From NCBI GenBank assembly GCA_021018815.1, contig JAITYX010000138.1, forward strand, positions 248,001-312,000: a DNA stretch of 64,000 nt, written 5' to 3'. Below the pieces are notes generated by a model. It was not told where the DNA came from, did no database searches, and saw only the letters and a program-made list of their open reading frames with translations. This DNA comes from Talinum fruticosum (lineage: Eukaryota; Streptophyta; Magnoliopsida; Caryophyllales; Talinaceae). A program made the position numbers and the translations under genes. Positions 34,735-47,764 of this stretch are shown piece by piece. Position 1 is the first letter of the stretch. Each line of letters starts with the position of its first letter.

Positions 34735-37700
34735 ATGGCTTAGAACAATGGAGAGTTCGATGAAGGAAGATCTTCCAAGTAGACCACCAAAGTTCAAAGG
34801 ATCAAATTTTGTTCACTTGGAAGAAACTCATGGAATGCTTTCTCTTGGATCACGATGAGGATGTATGGAACATCATACAAGAAGGCAATTACATTCCAAT
34901 GAAGATGGAAGATACAAGACCCGTACCTAAAGCAAAGTACGAGTACACCACTGAAGAGGTAGAAATGTTCAAAAAGAACTTTAAAGCGATGAACATTCCG
35001 ATGTGCGCCATCAGCTCGGAAGAATACAACATAGTGTTAGCTCGTGACACAGCAAAAGATGTATGGGACACTCTTGTCAACACGAGATGAAGGAACCAGC
35101 CAAGTAAGACAAGCAAACATAAGTCAATATCTTCACAAATACGAGCTGTTCAAGATGGAGCCGGAAGAAAACATCACTCAAATGTTCATACGCTTCATTG
35201 AGATTACAAATAATCTCAAATCTCTGGGTAGAAAGATATCCCATGAAGAGATGTGCAGAAAAATCCTAAGGAGTATACCCAAGAGAAGATGGGGTCCCAA
35301 GGTGACAACCATCGAGGAAGCTTAGAACCTCTCACTACTAAAGCTAGACGAACCGATTGAGAAGCAACTTACCCATGAAATCCATCCGGAAGAAGAGGAT
35401 GCCGAGGTCAACACTAAAAAGAATATTGCGCTGAAGGCCTCAAAGGAGAAAATCTAAGTTCCTCATACTTAGAAGAAGATCCCATGGCACTTACCGCTCA
35501 AAGCTTCAAAAGAATGGTGAAGCATAAGATATAGGAGAAAAGGCCAAGAGAAGAGTTCTACAAAAAGATAAGAAGGATAGAAAAGGTCAACACTCTTCCC
35601 CTTCAAAGTTATCTTTAACTAAGAACTCTGGTCTGTTTTGAATGTAGCAGCAAAAATCACATAGTCAAAGACTATCCAAGAAGAAAGAGGGACAGAAAGA
35701 AGAAGAAGAAGGCTATGATGGCCACATGGAGTGATGAAGATTCATCCGAAGAAGATGAAGACTTAGACGACTCAAATTTTCAGATGGCACTATCAAACTC
35801 GGAAGATGAATCTAAGTCAAACTCGACAACTCAAACAATGAGGAGACGAATCCTCGGGAGGTAATTGAATATTTTCTCGAGTTTTCCAACGTTGATTTAG
35901 CCAAATACATTTACACTTTGGAAGAAAAGTCCAATTGTGACTCTTCACAATACAAAGAACAACTTGAGTCTCTTACCTCTGAGAACATTATTTTAAAAAA
36001 TAAATTGAAAAAACTGAGACTTACTCTAAGAGAGCTCAAGACTAGTACTCAAGCTAATGAGGCTTAATCCGAGAAACTCGAAAGAGAAAATGAGCATCCG
36101 AAACAAAAGCTCAATGACTCTCAAGAACTTGTTTTGAAATTTACTCAAGGTCGAAAAACCTTGATGAAGACTCGGACCTTACATATACATCATTCCGAGT
36201 TCCATCAAGGAATCGGTATAAGAACTCATCTCTGTTTTAAAAGCTTTTCGAGTGATATAGCATCTTTTCGAGTGTTACGAAACTATCGCATATGTTCTCA
36301 ATTGATTGTGGCCGACTCGAAAGCATATTCTTGCTTATCGTTCCGAGTCAATCGGACAACACTCGGATATGTTGCATGTTCAAACACTCACTCATATGTG
36401 CATAAACTCATATCCGACTTCATGATCTAAGCTTGATTGAATTATTGTGTTAATTCAACTTTCTAAGTCAGCATGTTTGGTTTGAACATTGGTAGTCTAG
36501 ATCAAGTCTTTCAACTACGATGTTCTTTATTTGACTTGCTTTACCTCTAGATCGACTCAAATGGAATTTGAGTATAATGGATATTAGACTCGAGAAAATT
36601 CCACTCTTTTAGGACTCGAGATAATTATGCATTTAATTATCTTAATTAAATTATTATCTCGTGTCTAACCTTAGACCAAAGTATTTTATACTTTGCGAAC
36701 CAAATTGATTTACTTTTGTAGGCTATTCAAACAAGGCAATCCTATTTTTGAATTACAAAAGTAAACGGCTTCAAGATGTCAAGTCATCGCGAGATAAGGC
36801 TTTTTCTACCTCCGATCGAAGACCGGACACTATGTCGAGTCTGTTTTCAAACCTGGAAAACTGCAACGCTAAGCTCAACGGTGGTTTCCACCCTACTTTT
36901 CGGACACTACCGGTGGATTGGGACTTCCAAAGGAGTCAAGAGCCGTTGCCCAATGTTCACACCTCAACGGATATTTTCTTAGTGACTCAAAAAACCTTTG
37001 CAACGGTCATAAAGGACTTCCAGTCAGAAGATAGTCACAACGGCTAATCTACTTGGTTATCTATAAATAGAAGCCAACTCTCAAGACTTGAAGATTGTTG
37101 AATAAACTGTCAATACACGCACTTAAGCAAAAGTCATTGTATTTCATACTCAATCTTCTACTTATAACTCCAACTCTATATTTAATATTCTCTCGAGTTG
37201 TATGGTCTTGTAATCTGTTACAAACACTTATTCTTACTTTACGAGTAAGGTCCCTTGACCGAGCTGTAAGGGTTAACTAAGCTCGGTTGTCCCTAACTTT
37301 AAAGGCTACCTCGGTTAGGAAGTACTAGATCGGATAAGGGAATTTCTAAGTCTAGGAAAATCTTGTAAGGAATTGTCTAAGGGAGCAATTCGGTTGAGTC
37401 TTTCTACTGTATTTACTAGATTCAAAATAGTGGATTTGACTTGGTACTTGGATTAGCACTGACCGTTGTTTTCTACCCCGGGAGGGTTTCCACGTAACTT
37501 TCTTAGTTAGTACTTTTTGAGTCCAATCTATACTCAAACTTTCCTCGTAGTCGGTTCTAGTTTTATTCTTCCATTACTTGTTTAAACTTCCTCATCACCC
37601 AATTCACCCCCTCTAGGGTGACTTAGTCTCTGCAAGAGCAATCCTTCACTTGACCTGCTCTTAGGATCTCGATGTGTCTCCTTCAGGAAAGAAGGACTTG

Positions 37701-38060
37701 GTTTTAACAAAGAGGAGGAATCTAATTCCTACTCGGATCTTTTAAAAAGGATTCCAGAATTGTAAAGTTCGGGAAGGCTAACCAGGGCCCCATTCATAAG
37801 AATGTAAGGAGGACTGAGCTTAGACCGACTTACGGGAGAAAACCTTCTCCACCGGTTTATAAAAGAAAAGATTTTCAAAAGAAAGACACACGGACTCGGC
37901 TTTTGAAAAGGAAGACTCGGAATCGGACCAAACCCAAAGTTATTCAAATCGGGTTCCCAAGAGTCTGCTTCCCAGAAAAGGACCATAGTAAAGGGAGTTA
38001 CTTGGGTTCGTTAGAGGAAGTGAGAAGGGTTAGTGTGTTTCGACTTGCGGGTAACTCGAA
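34735..38060 (+). pseudogene. copia gag, extended type (C3), interrupted by a solo LTR
   Basis: The coding part is 34735-36164, then 37654-38060 after the solo LTR. It begins like C1 gag (MA-stop-NNGEFDEGR) and has WKKLMECFLLDHDEDVWNII, a better-preserved segment PVPKAKYEYTTEEVEMFKKN and EENITQMFIRFIEITNNL. The zinc knuckle region is frameshifted. The coiled coil and the GRKTL version of the GQKNLD motif precede the LTR, and LGSRCVSF-type sequence follows it. Reading would continue into protease. Confidence 0.8.
36165..37648 (+). repeat. solo LTR inside C3 gag (1,484 bp)
   Basis: TGAAGACTCGGACC to AATCCTTCA, same orientation as C3. The perfect duplication CTTGA flanks it (36160-36164, 37649-37653). 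Removing it rejoins gag as in C1 at 7990-8010. Confidence 0.93.
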
Positions 38061-38069
38061 AAAGACAAA

Positions 38070-39390
38070 AGGTCATTGGTACCTAGATAGTTGATGCTTA
38101 CGCCACATGTTAGGAGATTCAAGACTCTTTTCTAAGTTATAAGACTACAAAGGATGCAAAGTCATTTTTGGAGATAACGAGTAAGAGTGAGATAGTTAGA
38201 ATAGGCAAGATTGGAAAAGAAGACAACCTGGTCAGCCCGGTCTATCCTGTCAAGGGATTAAACTACAATCTACTCAAGCATCTCTCAATCTGTGTGACAA
38301 AGGTCAAGAGGTAAGATTCACTCGGACCAATTGCTATATTTCTGATGCAACTACCTAAGAGACTAAGCTCTCGGGTAAGAGATTAGGTAATACCTACACT
38401 ATTCCTCTTTCGATCCAAGTCGGAATTTATCTTGTTTAAAAGCGTCTCTGCATGATGATTCTTAGACATGGCATCGTAGACTAGATCATGTTAGCATGCG
38501 CACCATTAAAAAGCTTGTATCTCATGGTTTAGTCGAGGCTTGCCTAACTGTGTATTTAAGAAAGATAAAATTTGTGAAGTATGCGCAAAGGGGAAACAAA
38601 GATCATCTTTCAAATCTCTCAAAACTGTTTCCACATCTAAAGTGCTTAAATTGTTGCATATGGACTTATGTGGTGAAATCCTCGTACGGAGTCTCGGAGG
38701 TAAATCATATGTACTTGTGATTGTTGATGATTACTCACGATTTATCTAGGTTTGTTTTCTTAAGCATAAAAATAAATCTTTCAAAGAGTTTAGCAAGCTC
38801 GTAGGAAAATTCAAGTTGTGTCTCGGACTTAGATCGGAAGAATTCGAACCGACCATGGAAGGGAGTTTGATTACTCGGAATTTGCAGAGTTCTATGATAA
38901 GAATGGTATCTCCCACAATTTCTCAGCACCAAGAACTCCTCAACAGAATAGAGTAGTGGAGAGAAAGAATAGAACTCTTGAAGAAATAGGAAGGACAATC
39001 ATGATTGAACATGATCTACCTTACTATTTACGGGTCAAGCGATCAACACAAAGAAACTACATACCGAACAGATGCCTCATGAGGCCCATCCTGAAGAAAA
39101 CTCCATATGAGCTCTACAAAGGGAAGAAACCCAACATTTCATACTTCAAACCTTTTGGATGTAAGTGTTATGTTCACGATAATGGTAAGGATCACCTCAC
39201 CAAGTTTGATGCTCGGTCAAATGAAGGTATCTTTCTTAGTTATTCATCTCATAGTAAAGCATATCGCATTTTCAATAAAAGAACTAACAAAGTGGAAGAA
39301 AGCATGCATGTTGTTTTTTATGAGATTGATCGGGAAAACCAAGTGAATCAACATTCTCGGAACTGAAACTCGGTCGAAATGATGATGATC
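38070..39390 (+). pseudogene. copia protease and integrase (C3)
   Basis: The protease box HWYLDS is followed by a stop in place of the glycine (38075-38105). The integrase zinc region shows WHRRLDH and CEVCAKGKQ. The core shows LHMDLCGE and VIVDDYSRF, TDHGREF after a shift, and VVERKN, so unlike C1 the third catalytic residue (Glu) is retained. The open stretch 38956-39366 carries the core end (YIPNRCLMRPILKKTPYEL, NISYFKPFGCKCYV). Shifts before 38540 and at about 38750-38950 break it. Confidence 0.82.
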
Positions 39391-39839
39391 TTGCTGAAGA
39401 TGAGCTCAGCAAGAGTCAAGGAAAAGCAACTTAGAATAAGATAGTTCGGAATACTATGACTCGGATCGAACCGACTCAAGAGCCAGCTCGAATGCTGAAA
39501 GTCAATCAGATGAGCAAGCTCAATCAGATCGGACCACTAAAGATCAACCAATTCAACCTACAAATCTGGAGAACCAGAAAACAGGTAAAGCATTCAAATA
39601 TGCTTCAAGTCACCTACTCGAAAACATCTTGTCCGACATCAACGGTAGGGTAAGAACCGATTCTTATTTGCAAAATCTATGTGCATTCACTGCATTCATA
39701 TCATTAACTCGAACCCGTAAATGCACTGGAGGCCCTAAATGAACCTGAATGGGTAGAGGCCATGCAAGAGGAACTTAATCAATTTGAAAGAAACCAATTC
39801 GGACTTTGACCAAACGACTTTCTAACCACCCGATCATAA

Positions 39840-41234
39840 GAACCAAATGGGTTTTCAACAACAAACTGGATGAGGATGGATTAGTAGTCAGAAATAAGGC
39901 TAGACTTGTGGCTCAAGGTTACAATCAAGAAGAAGGAATTGATTATGGAGAAACTTTTGCACCGAGTAGCTAGGATTGAAGCAATTAAAATCCTATTGTA
40001 TTTTGCATCAAGCATGAAAATTAAATTATATCAAATGGATGTCAAATGTGCTTTCAAGAGGAAGTCTATGTTGAGCAACTCCCTGGATTTGAAAACTCAG
40101 AATTTCCAAACCATGTTTTCAAGTTGTAAAAAGCTCTTTATGGTCTTAAACAAGCTCCCGGAGCTTAGTATGAAAGACTCGAGCAGACTTCTTGGTTGAA
40201 AATCATTTTAAATTCTTAGTTGAAAATGATTTTAAAAAGGTAAGATTCACAAAACTTTTCTCATAAAAACTTAGGGAAATACTTTCTTATTGCTCAGATT
40301 TATGTTGATGATATAATTTTTTGAGCTACTAATGACAGATCTATGTCGAGATTTTTGGAGTTAATGAGACAGGAATTTCAAATGAGCATGATGGGAGAAC
40401 TCAATTTCTTCCTTGGTCTACAAATCAAGCAAGACAAAGATGGCATCTATGTCCATTAATCCAAGTATACTAAGGAGTTGCTGAAGAAGTACAAGCTTCA
40501 AGATGTAAAACATTCAGCAACACCAATGAGCAGACAGACATAAAGCTGGACTCGGATCGAAAAAGGTAAAGCAAGTAGATCGAAAACTCTATCGAGGTAT
40601 GATTGGATCTCTATTATACCTCACATCCAGTAGAGGCCGGACATAATGTTTAGTGTATGTCACGTGTGCAAGATTTCAAGCTAATCCAAAAGAATCACAT
40701 CTCACTGCGATGAAGAGAATCTTTAGATATCTTACGAGAACTTAGAATCTAGGACTATGGTTTTCAAGAGACTCGAACCGACCCTCACTAGATACTCGGA
40801 TGCTGACTATGTTGGATACAAGGTTGATAGAAAGAGCACCTCAGGAGCATGCCGGTTTCGGGTCAATCCCTTATATCTTGGCACTGAAAGAAGTACAACT
40901 CGGTTGCTCTAGCAACTGCCGAAGCCGAGTACATTGCAGCTGGAGCATGCTGTGCTCGGATTCTATGGATCAAGAAACACATGAAAGACCTTGGACTTTC
41001 ATTCAAATCAATTCCAATCAATGTGTAATCAGTACCACTAAGAATCCAGTTCAGCACTCAAAGACAAAGCATATTGAGGTCATGTATCATTTTCCGAGAG
41101 ACCATTATGAGAAAGGTGATATTGAACTTGAATTCATTCTTACAAAACTTCGATCGGCGGATATCTTTACTAAGCCACTTAGTGAAGATCGGTTTTGCTT
41201 TATTAGGAATGAACTTGGCATGGTAAATGCATGA
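39840..41234 (+). pseudogene. copia reverse transcriptase and RNase H (C3)
   Basis: RT motifs are [28 protein letters not shown] and the catalytic box as IYVDDIIF (about 40300) followed by a stop. RNase H includes RLIERAPQEHAGFGS (shifted), AEYIAAGACCARI and LRSADIFTKPLSEDRF. The end LGMVNA-stop is at 41234, matching C1. The frame is broken many times. Confidence 0.83.
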
Positions 41235-41601
41235 TTATATGTTATATGTCTCTTTTCCGTGCCGTAATAACAATTAGTTCAGTTGACGCAGTGATACCGA
41301 GCTAGAAGTTATTATTTGTTTGCGATTTCGAGTCACTCGAAACTTAACCGAGTCGGACTCGGTTTTGAGAAAATTGGACATCAAACTTCGAAATCATCTC
41401 TAGATTAGTGGAGAATTTCATAAATTTCTTTTAAAATTTCTCTTTCTCTCTCTCTCTCTCTCGAGCGTATTGATCGGAGAACTAGCCGTTGGGAGACAGA
41501 CACCTGGAATTCTAATCGTTAGAGAGCAGAACACACACACCGTTACGAGGCGACCGTTGGAGAGTTGGGTCGGAATGGATACTGAAGGACATTTCTTTCT
41601 T

Positions 41602-41609
41602 TATAAATA
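41602..41609 (+). promoter_or_regulatory. TATA box upstream of ORF3 (C3)
   Basis: TATAAATA lies 232 bases before the ORF3 ATG, in the same context (AGGACATT...TATAAATAGCATCT) as in C1. Confidence 0.6.
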
Positions 41610-41702
41610 GCATCTATTTTCCTTCATTTTGATACTTTACTCTCTGCTCACAAACACTCTCACATTCTCGCTCTCAAGTAAACTCGGTACACTCAAGCAC
41701 TC

Positions 41703-41706
<4 letters not shown>

Positions 41707-41772
<66 letters not shown>
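41707..41772. repeat. (CT)33 microsatellite in the ORF3 leader
   Basis: A 66-base pure CT run between the TATA box and ATG. In C1 the same place has a shorter, interrupted CT-rich stretch, so the run expanded in this copy. Confidence 0.95.
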
Positions 41773-41774
<2 letters not shown>

Positions 41775-41833
41775 ATCGAGCTAACTCGTCGTCTTCCGAA
41801 AAGCTTCTCTTTCTTCTCAAAAGTTCCATAACC

Positions 41834-43448
41834 ATGCCGAAAAGAGGTTCCGCTCCACATTTTCTTGGTTCTCGCAACCAAGAAACCTAGAACCAAAAGT
41901 CAAGAAGGTCCTTCTAACCCCTCTAAGATCCTTGTCACCCAATACCCGACGTTGGATGACAAATTCTTCCCAACCACGAAATTCTCTTGGTTGAGCCACA
42001 TAAAAACTACAAGGGTATACAATTTCCTCTATTTTAGTGAATTCATTTACCCGGAACTCGTCGCTGAGTTCTACTCCAATCTTTCCAGCTCCGAGGGGAT
42101 TCTCACCTCTAGAGTTTGTGAGGTAGTAGTCCGTATCAACGTCTCCCTCCTCCACCACTTATTCAAAGTTTCATCCCTCTTCCTCAACAGCAACCCCATC
42201 CCATTTAACAACGTTGCTGATGAATTCTTTGAAAAGTATGCCAAAGAAATCCCTTAGTCACGCAAAAACTTTTACGTGACTCAAATGAAGACTCGAGGCA
42301 CGTCTTCTCTACTTCCTGCCGATGAGAACCTTTTTCCCTCGGCATTCCGAAGAAAGAGAATCCAAACTCAAAGATTCTCAAGGCTTTATTTGACATTCTC
42401 GAGGGCTACGACGTAGACCTCTTCCTAGCAATTATCGAGCAAATGGCCTCCGTGCCGGCTCGGACCAAGAAATCCACACCTCTTCCTTTTGGAGCCCTCC
42501 TTACCTTTATTTTCAAACAATTCAAGGTCCCGCTCCCCTCGGACCCTAAGCAGGTATCCGAGGCTGCCATAGTAGTTGGTAGAAAAGAGCTTCTTGGCTA
42601 TGGATACCAAGAAACTCAACCGGGTGTCCGGGTCCACAGCTCGAACCGAGGCAACAATCTCCTCCACCTCGGACTCGGACTCCTCTCTCACTCCCTCCTC
42701 CACCTGGTGGTGCTTTCACCTCAGGTGCCCCTTCCTCTCGCCACTGCAGCTTTGTCTACCACAATGATAGACAAGCTCTCCTCGGTGTCCACAGAAATCA
42801 AGGACACCCTCCGCTCCTTCAAAATTGTCCTTCGGTCTATGACAATCAACCAAAAGATCGCCCAATCTCAAATTTGAGAGCAACAAGATGTGCTTCTCGA
42901 GATGAAGGCCTTAGTTAAGGAGCAGCAGGAGCTGATCGACCTCCTCGGAGAAAGGCGCTCAAAGCATCTCGGGACCCGGACAGCTCGAAACATCCGAAGA
43001 GTCCTCGAGCCCCGCCAAATCTCCTTTTGGGGAGGCAGCGAAGAAGAAGAAGAGGAGGAGGCTACGGCTGAAGCAGCCCCTTCGAGGAGAAGGAAGAAGG
43101 AGACAAGGAAGAAGAGGGAGGAGACAAGGAAGAACCCGAGGGACAAGGTGCTCCTGCTCCTCAACCAAAACCGATTAGCTCGGACAGTAGTCTTTGTGAA
43201 TCAAAAGACCTGCTGACGCTAGTCAATCGACACCAGCCAAGTCAAAGGAAGCACCACCCTCCATGGAATTTCAAGAGGATGAACCTCTCAATGACCTTGT
43301 TCCGGGTCAGCCACTTAAAGCCGAGCCCATTCTAGAGATACTAGTGCTGCCACCGCCCATATCTTCAACGTCTTCACGTTCATATCAGCAAAGGCGCATG
43401 GCACATTCATCCGCTTCAACTCAAACTACACCCACTCCACCGTTTTAA
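41834..43448 (+). pseudogene. ORF3 of Sirevirus-like element (C3), best-preserved copy
   Basis: It begins MPKRGSAP. A long conserved stretch runs LDDKFFPTTKFSWLSHIKTT, FIYPELVAEFYSNL, VVVRINVSLLHHLFKVSSLF and ADEFFEKYAKEIP. After frameshifts come FKQFKVPLPSDP and a Ser/Pro-rich section. A coiled coil follows (EMKALVKEQQELIDLLGERR) with an acidic Glu run and a very basic tail, then a conserved end (LPPPISSTSSRSYQQRR). Stop at 43446-43448. The order suggests a nucleic-acid-binding or Gag-accessory role more than an envelope, since no hydrophobic membrane segment is visible; this is inference. Confidence 0.7.
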
Positions 43449-43556
43449 TTTTTTCTTTCTTGTTTCTGTTTTCATTTTTTTGTTTTGTCCAGACGAACAA
43501 ATTGTATCCACTTGATACATTCTTCCCCCTTTTTTTTTTTTTTTTTTGCTAAAAGG

Positions 43557-43973
43557 CAAGGGGAGAATAATTAGAAAATTTGTTGTCTTGCTTAGGGGAG
43601 TTTTCTCACCCTTTCTTTTGTATATAGTTTACGTGTTTATGTATATATGAATTAAGGTTTTGATTTCGTAATTATGGACTTTTGAGTATTACTTCTTTCG
43701 AGTTTAAAATTTCTCACTTTATTTTGCTCGATATATCAGCTCATGTATTTATCTTAACTCTGATTTAACTACTCACCATTTTCTGTCAAATGAGCTACTT
43801 GCGTAAATATTCTAAGTCCGAATCACTTCATTTATTATTCTCGCTTCTCCGAAAATTCTTATTCTAAGCTCGATATATTCTCTCGCCAAATAAGTAAGAA
43901 TAAAAACTTTTGAATATTTCACTAACAAAGTTTCTATCTCGAGTATGGAATCCTTTCATCAAAAAGGGGAGAT
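43557..43973 (+). other. multiple polypurine tracts before the C3 3' LTR
   Basis: AAGGGGAGAATA (about 43557), TAGGGGAG (about 43593) and AAAAAGGGGAGAT next to the LTR (43961-43973). Same order as C1 and C4. Confidence 0.7.
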
Positions 43974-45467
43974 TGAAGACTCGGACTCTACATGTATATC
44001 ATTCGAGTACTATCAAGGACTCATCTCGTAGACCCCATCCCTCCTAAGTTTTGATTACAAGTCATTCCGAGTATTATAGAAACTATTGCATATATTTTCA
44101 TTCGATTCTAACCGACTCGAAATCACATTCTTGGACATCAACTCACACCGATGCTTCGAGTCACTCGGACACCACTTAGATTTATCGTATGTTCAAACAA
44201 TCTCTCTAACACTTTTAATCTAATTTCGACTTCATATTCTAAGATAAAGTGAATTACGACCTTAATTCAACTTTCTAAGTTAGCATGTTTGTTTGAAATT
44301 TATTTGTCTAGATCAAGTACTTATACTCGATATTCTCTTTATAACTTTATCTTTCTTAAGACTCGACTCATATGGAATATGAGTATAATGAATATCGGAC
44401 TCGGAAAATTCCACTCTTCTAGGCCTCAAATAATTATGCACTTAAGTATCTTAATTAAATTATTATCTATGCCTAATCTTGGACCAAAGTATTTAATACT
44501 TTGAGAACCAAAATTTGTTTACTTTTGTAGGTTATCTAAATGAGGTTATCATATTTTTGAATTACAAAAGTAACCGGCTTCAAGGTGTCAATCAATAGCA
44601 GAGAAGGCTTTTCTACATCCGAACAGGGCTCGGACGCCGTGTGAGGGTTGTCTGTTTCCAAAATTGGAAATCTTCAATGCTAAGCTCAACGGTGGTTTCC
44701 ACCCTACTTTTCGGACACCACTAGTGGATTGGGACATCCTAAGGAGTCAAGAGCCGTTGCACAACGTTCACATCTCAATAGATCTTCTCCGAGCGACTCG
44801 GAAGAACCATTACAACGGTCACAAAGGACGTCTATTCGGAAGATAGTCACAACGGTTAATCTGCTTGGTCATCTATAAATAGAAGCTAACTCTCAAGACT
44901 TAAAGATTGCTGAGACTTGCTGGAATTATTGTCGATACACATTACTTAAGCGAAAGTGTTTATATTCACACTTAATCTTCTACTTACAACTCCCAACTTA
45001 TAATTCATACTTTCTAAGTTGTAAAGTCTTGTAATCAGTCACATACTCTTTCTTACTCTCTAAGTAAGGTCCCTTGACTGAGCTGTAAGGGTTAATTCGG
45101 TTCGGTTGTCCTAGCTGTAAAGGTTACCTTAGTTAGGAAGTACTAGATTAGATAAAGGAACTTCGAGTCTAGGAAAATTCTGTAAGGAATTGTCTAAGGC
45201 AAGCAATTCGGTTGAGTCAATCTGCTGTATTTTGTGGATTCAAAATAGTGGATTTGACTTGGTGCTTGGATTAGCACTGGTCGTGGTTTCTGCCCTGGAT
45301 GGTTTCCACGTAAATCCCAGTTCATACTTTTCCGAGTCTAATCTAGACTCGGACAGTCTTGTTTATTACTTTCAAGCTTCAATCTTCCAAGTTTGTTAAG
45401 ATTTCCATATCACCGTATTCATCCCCTCCCCTCTAGGGTGGCTAAAACTCTCAAAGAGCAAACCTTT
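43974..45467 (+). repeat. 3' LTR of C3
   Basis: It begins TGAAGACTCGGACTC and ends AACCTTT, with the terminal CA apparently lost at the edge of the AGTAT duplication. Paired with 31669-33161. Confidence 0.9.
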
Positions 45468-45790
45468 AGTATCTCATTTAATAATTCATGTCTAATTATT
45501 ACTTTGCCTCTAGTTATTCTTTTATTACTGCTTTGATAATCGGTTTCATTGATTTTTGTCTAATACTCAGAATTTATTATCTTATTTATCTCCTATACTT
45601 AGACTTTGTATTAATATCTTACTTAATCTGAAACTCATAATATAATTTCAATTTTTCTCTAGTACTCAAAATTTTGGGATTTGCTCTAATACTTAGAAAA
45701 TTTCAATATTATCTCTATAGTTCTTGACATTTGACAAATTTCTTTAAATCATTATTTAGATTAAATGTCTTTCATCAAAAAGTGAGAGAT

Positions 45791-47360
45791 TAAAGACTCA
45801 TGTATAACTAATCGACCCCTTGTTTTGAATTCAAGACATTCATCTACATTTAGGATTAACCAATATGCATCCTAAAAGATATTCATAAGATAAAGTCATT
45901 TGGTATAACATTCATTAATTTTACATGACTTATCCATGATTGACCCTAGACTTATACATTAAAAGAATACTTCTCAAAGTCTTAGACTCAATTCTACTTT
46001 AAAAAGTAAAAGTTGACTTAGTCACACTTAACCGAGCATGACCGAGCTACTTAATTTCGAAACTGATTCACTCGGTATGACTTAGACATGAAGTTTGCCA
46101 AAGAATTTTCATATTTAATGCATGACTTTGAATATGAAATTCTTCATGAAATGAACTAGAATTAATTGTTTTAGTTTTACTTAAGTCGATTCATTACTCC
46201 GAAAATTAATTAACTTGGCAAAATTGAAAAATGTCTAAGTCGCTCATATACTTGTTAAGGTTGAACTTCTTATTTATGAGTTTGTACATATGTGGAACTT
46301 GAATATATTGAATATTAGATATAAAAGATTTCAAATTAATATATTAAGAATAATTGGTCTCTAAAATCTTATTTAGACTAATCCTAATCTAATTATGAAC
46401 CAAAGTATTTTTATATTTTTGAGAACCATTATCTAATTTGTTTTTCCAGTTTTTCTAAAGCTTATTTATCATAAAGAAAAGAAAAAACAAAGGCTTAATA
46501 ATCGTTAAAATCTGCAGACAAAAAATTCAAAAATCGGTACAACTCAGATTGAGTCGACATGCTTATTTATTGTAGTTTTGAATAATATCTCATTTCTAAG
46601 TCTAAGAAGTTTTTCTATGCTAAATTTTCAGTTTCCTAGAGTTGGTAGAACAGCTTTTGGAAGCTCGGACCTTGACTCAACGGCTATTTCAAGATGGTCC
46701 GAACCCGACTTCTCATACTTTCGGTGCAATGGCTAGCTAGCCCTATTCTTGCGAGTTGAAGACTCAACTACTTTCTCCGAAGGTAGACTATATAAAGAAG
46801 CCTTAGTACAAGATTCTCATATAGGAACTAGCTGAAAAATAACCCTAAGCTTAATTAATTATACGCATCTATCTTACAACTCATACTTTGTAATCTTACT
46901 CTTTCCGAGTTGTAACACTTAGTGAGAAATATCTTGTAATCACTTTTTATTCTTCAATCTCTTTTCTTCTTTCCCTTGACTGAGTTGATTATGTAACTTC
47001 AACTCAGTTTTCTCTAGTTGATAAAGAAATTTCAATTTGGAAGTATTAGATTAGATAAGGGAATTTTTAAACTTGGGAAAATTATAAGAGATTTGTCTAA
47101 GGGAACAAATCTAGGTAGTCATAATCTCTGTAATTGAGGATTCAATTAGTGAATTCTGACTTGGTGCTTGGATTCGTACTTTTTGTGGTTTTCTGCCTTA
47201 GAAGGGTTTCCTAGTAAAACTATTTGTCTTTGATTTCCTTCTAAGTCATTTTACACTCGGTTTCTCTTTACGAGTTCTTTCAAATTTCAACAAAAATCCT
47301 TCAACACCCTATTCACTCCGCCTCCCCCTCCCCTCCAGGTTGATTAACTTCGCTAATTGA
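45791..47360 (+). repeat. 3' LTR of C2 (diverged)
   Basis: It starts TAAAGACTCATG after a decayed purine tract. It keeps the family order: CCAAAGTATTTTTATA, TATATAAAGAAGCC, TTGACTGAGTTGATTATG, TTGACTTGGTGCTTGGATT. Divergence is much higher than in the other LTRs. The right end is blurred near 47340-47360. Confidence 0.7.
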
Positions 47361-47764
47361 ATTTTCATATGAAAATAGAAGAAGAAGAAGAAGAAGAAGA
47401 AGAAGAAGAGAGAGAGAGAGAGAGTCAAGACCGTTGAAAGGCAAAGAATCTAGATGAAATGAAATCCAAAGCACAAAACTTAGAGGCAAAAAACCCAAGT
47501 TTTTATTCTATCCTCAATCCATACCGATGGACTAAAGATTGAATAACAAAAATTCTTAGACCGAAGGTCGAATCACACTCACTCGTTTCTAGATCCGGCT
47601 CGGTCTTGTTCAAGTCGATCTTAGTTCTGTTTGGTTTTATTAATCATGCTCGCAAAGTCATACAACTTATCTAGCACACATTTCCACCGTCACACTTTAT
47701 AGGATATTGATATTTACATTTCACGAGACGTACACCGGATTTTCAATCGTCAACCGAAAATCAA

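Larger units (their letters stand above)
31669..45467 (+). mobile_element. C3: full-length Sirevirus-like Ty1/copia element with two solo-LTR insertions
   Basis: Both LTRs are present (31669-33161, 43974-45467) with the 5-bp duplication AGTAT outside (31664-31668, 45468-45472). Inside are the primer site, gag, protease, integrase, RT, RNase H, ORF3 and purine tracts. Two solo LTRs of the same family interrupt it: inverted at 33210-34719 (duplication AAGGT) and direct at 36165-37648 (duplication CTTGA). Without them the element is about 10.8 kb. LTR divergence looks like roughly 10% over the part compared by eye. Confidence 0.9.
30620..47360 (+). mobile_element. C2: old Sirevirus-like copy, ORF3 and 3' LTR, split by C3
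   Basis: The first part (30620-31668) is an ORF3 remnant with its downstream region. The second part (45473 onward) continues with sequence like that after ORF3 in other copies, a degraded purine tract (AAAAAGTGAGAGAT, about 45777-45790) and a diverged 3' LTR. The pieces are separated by C3 and its AGTAT duplication. Divergence from the other copies shows C2 is the older element. Its left part is missing. Confidence 0.75.
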
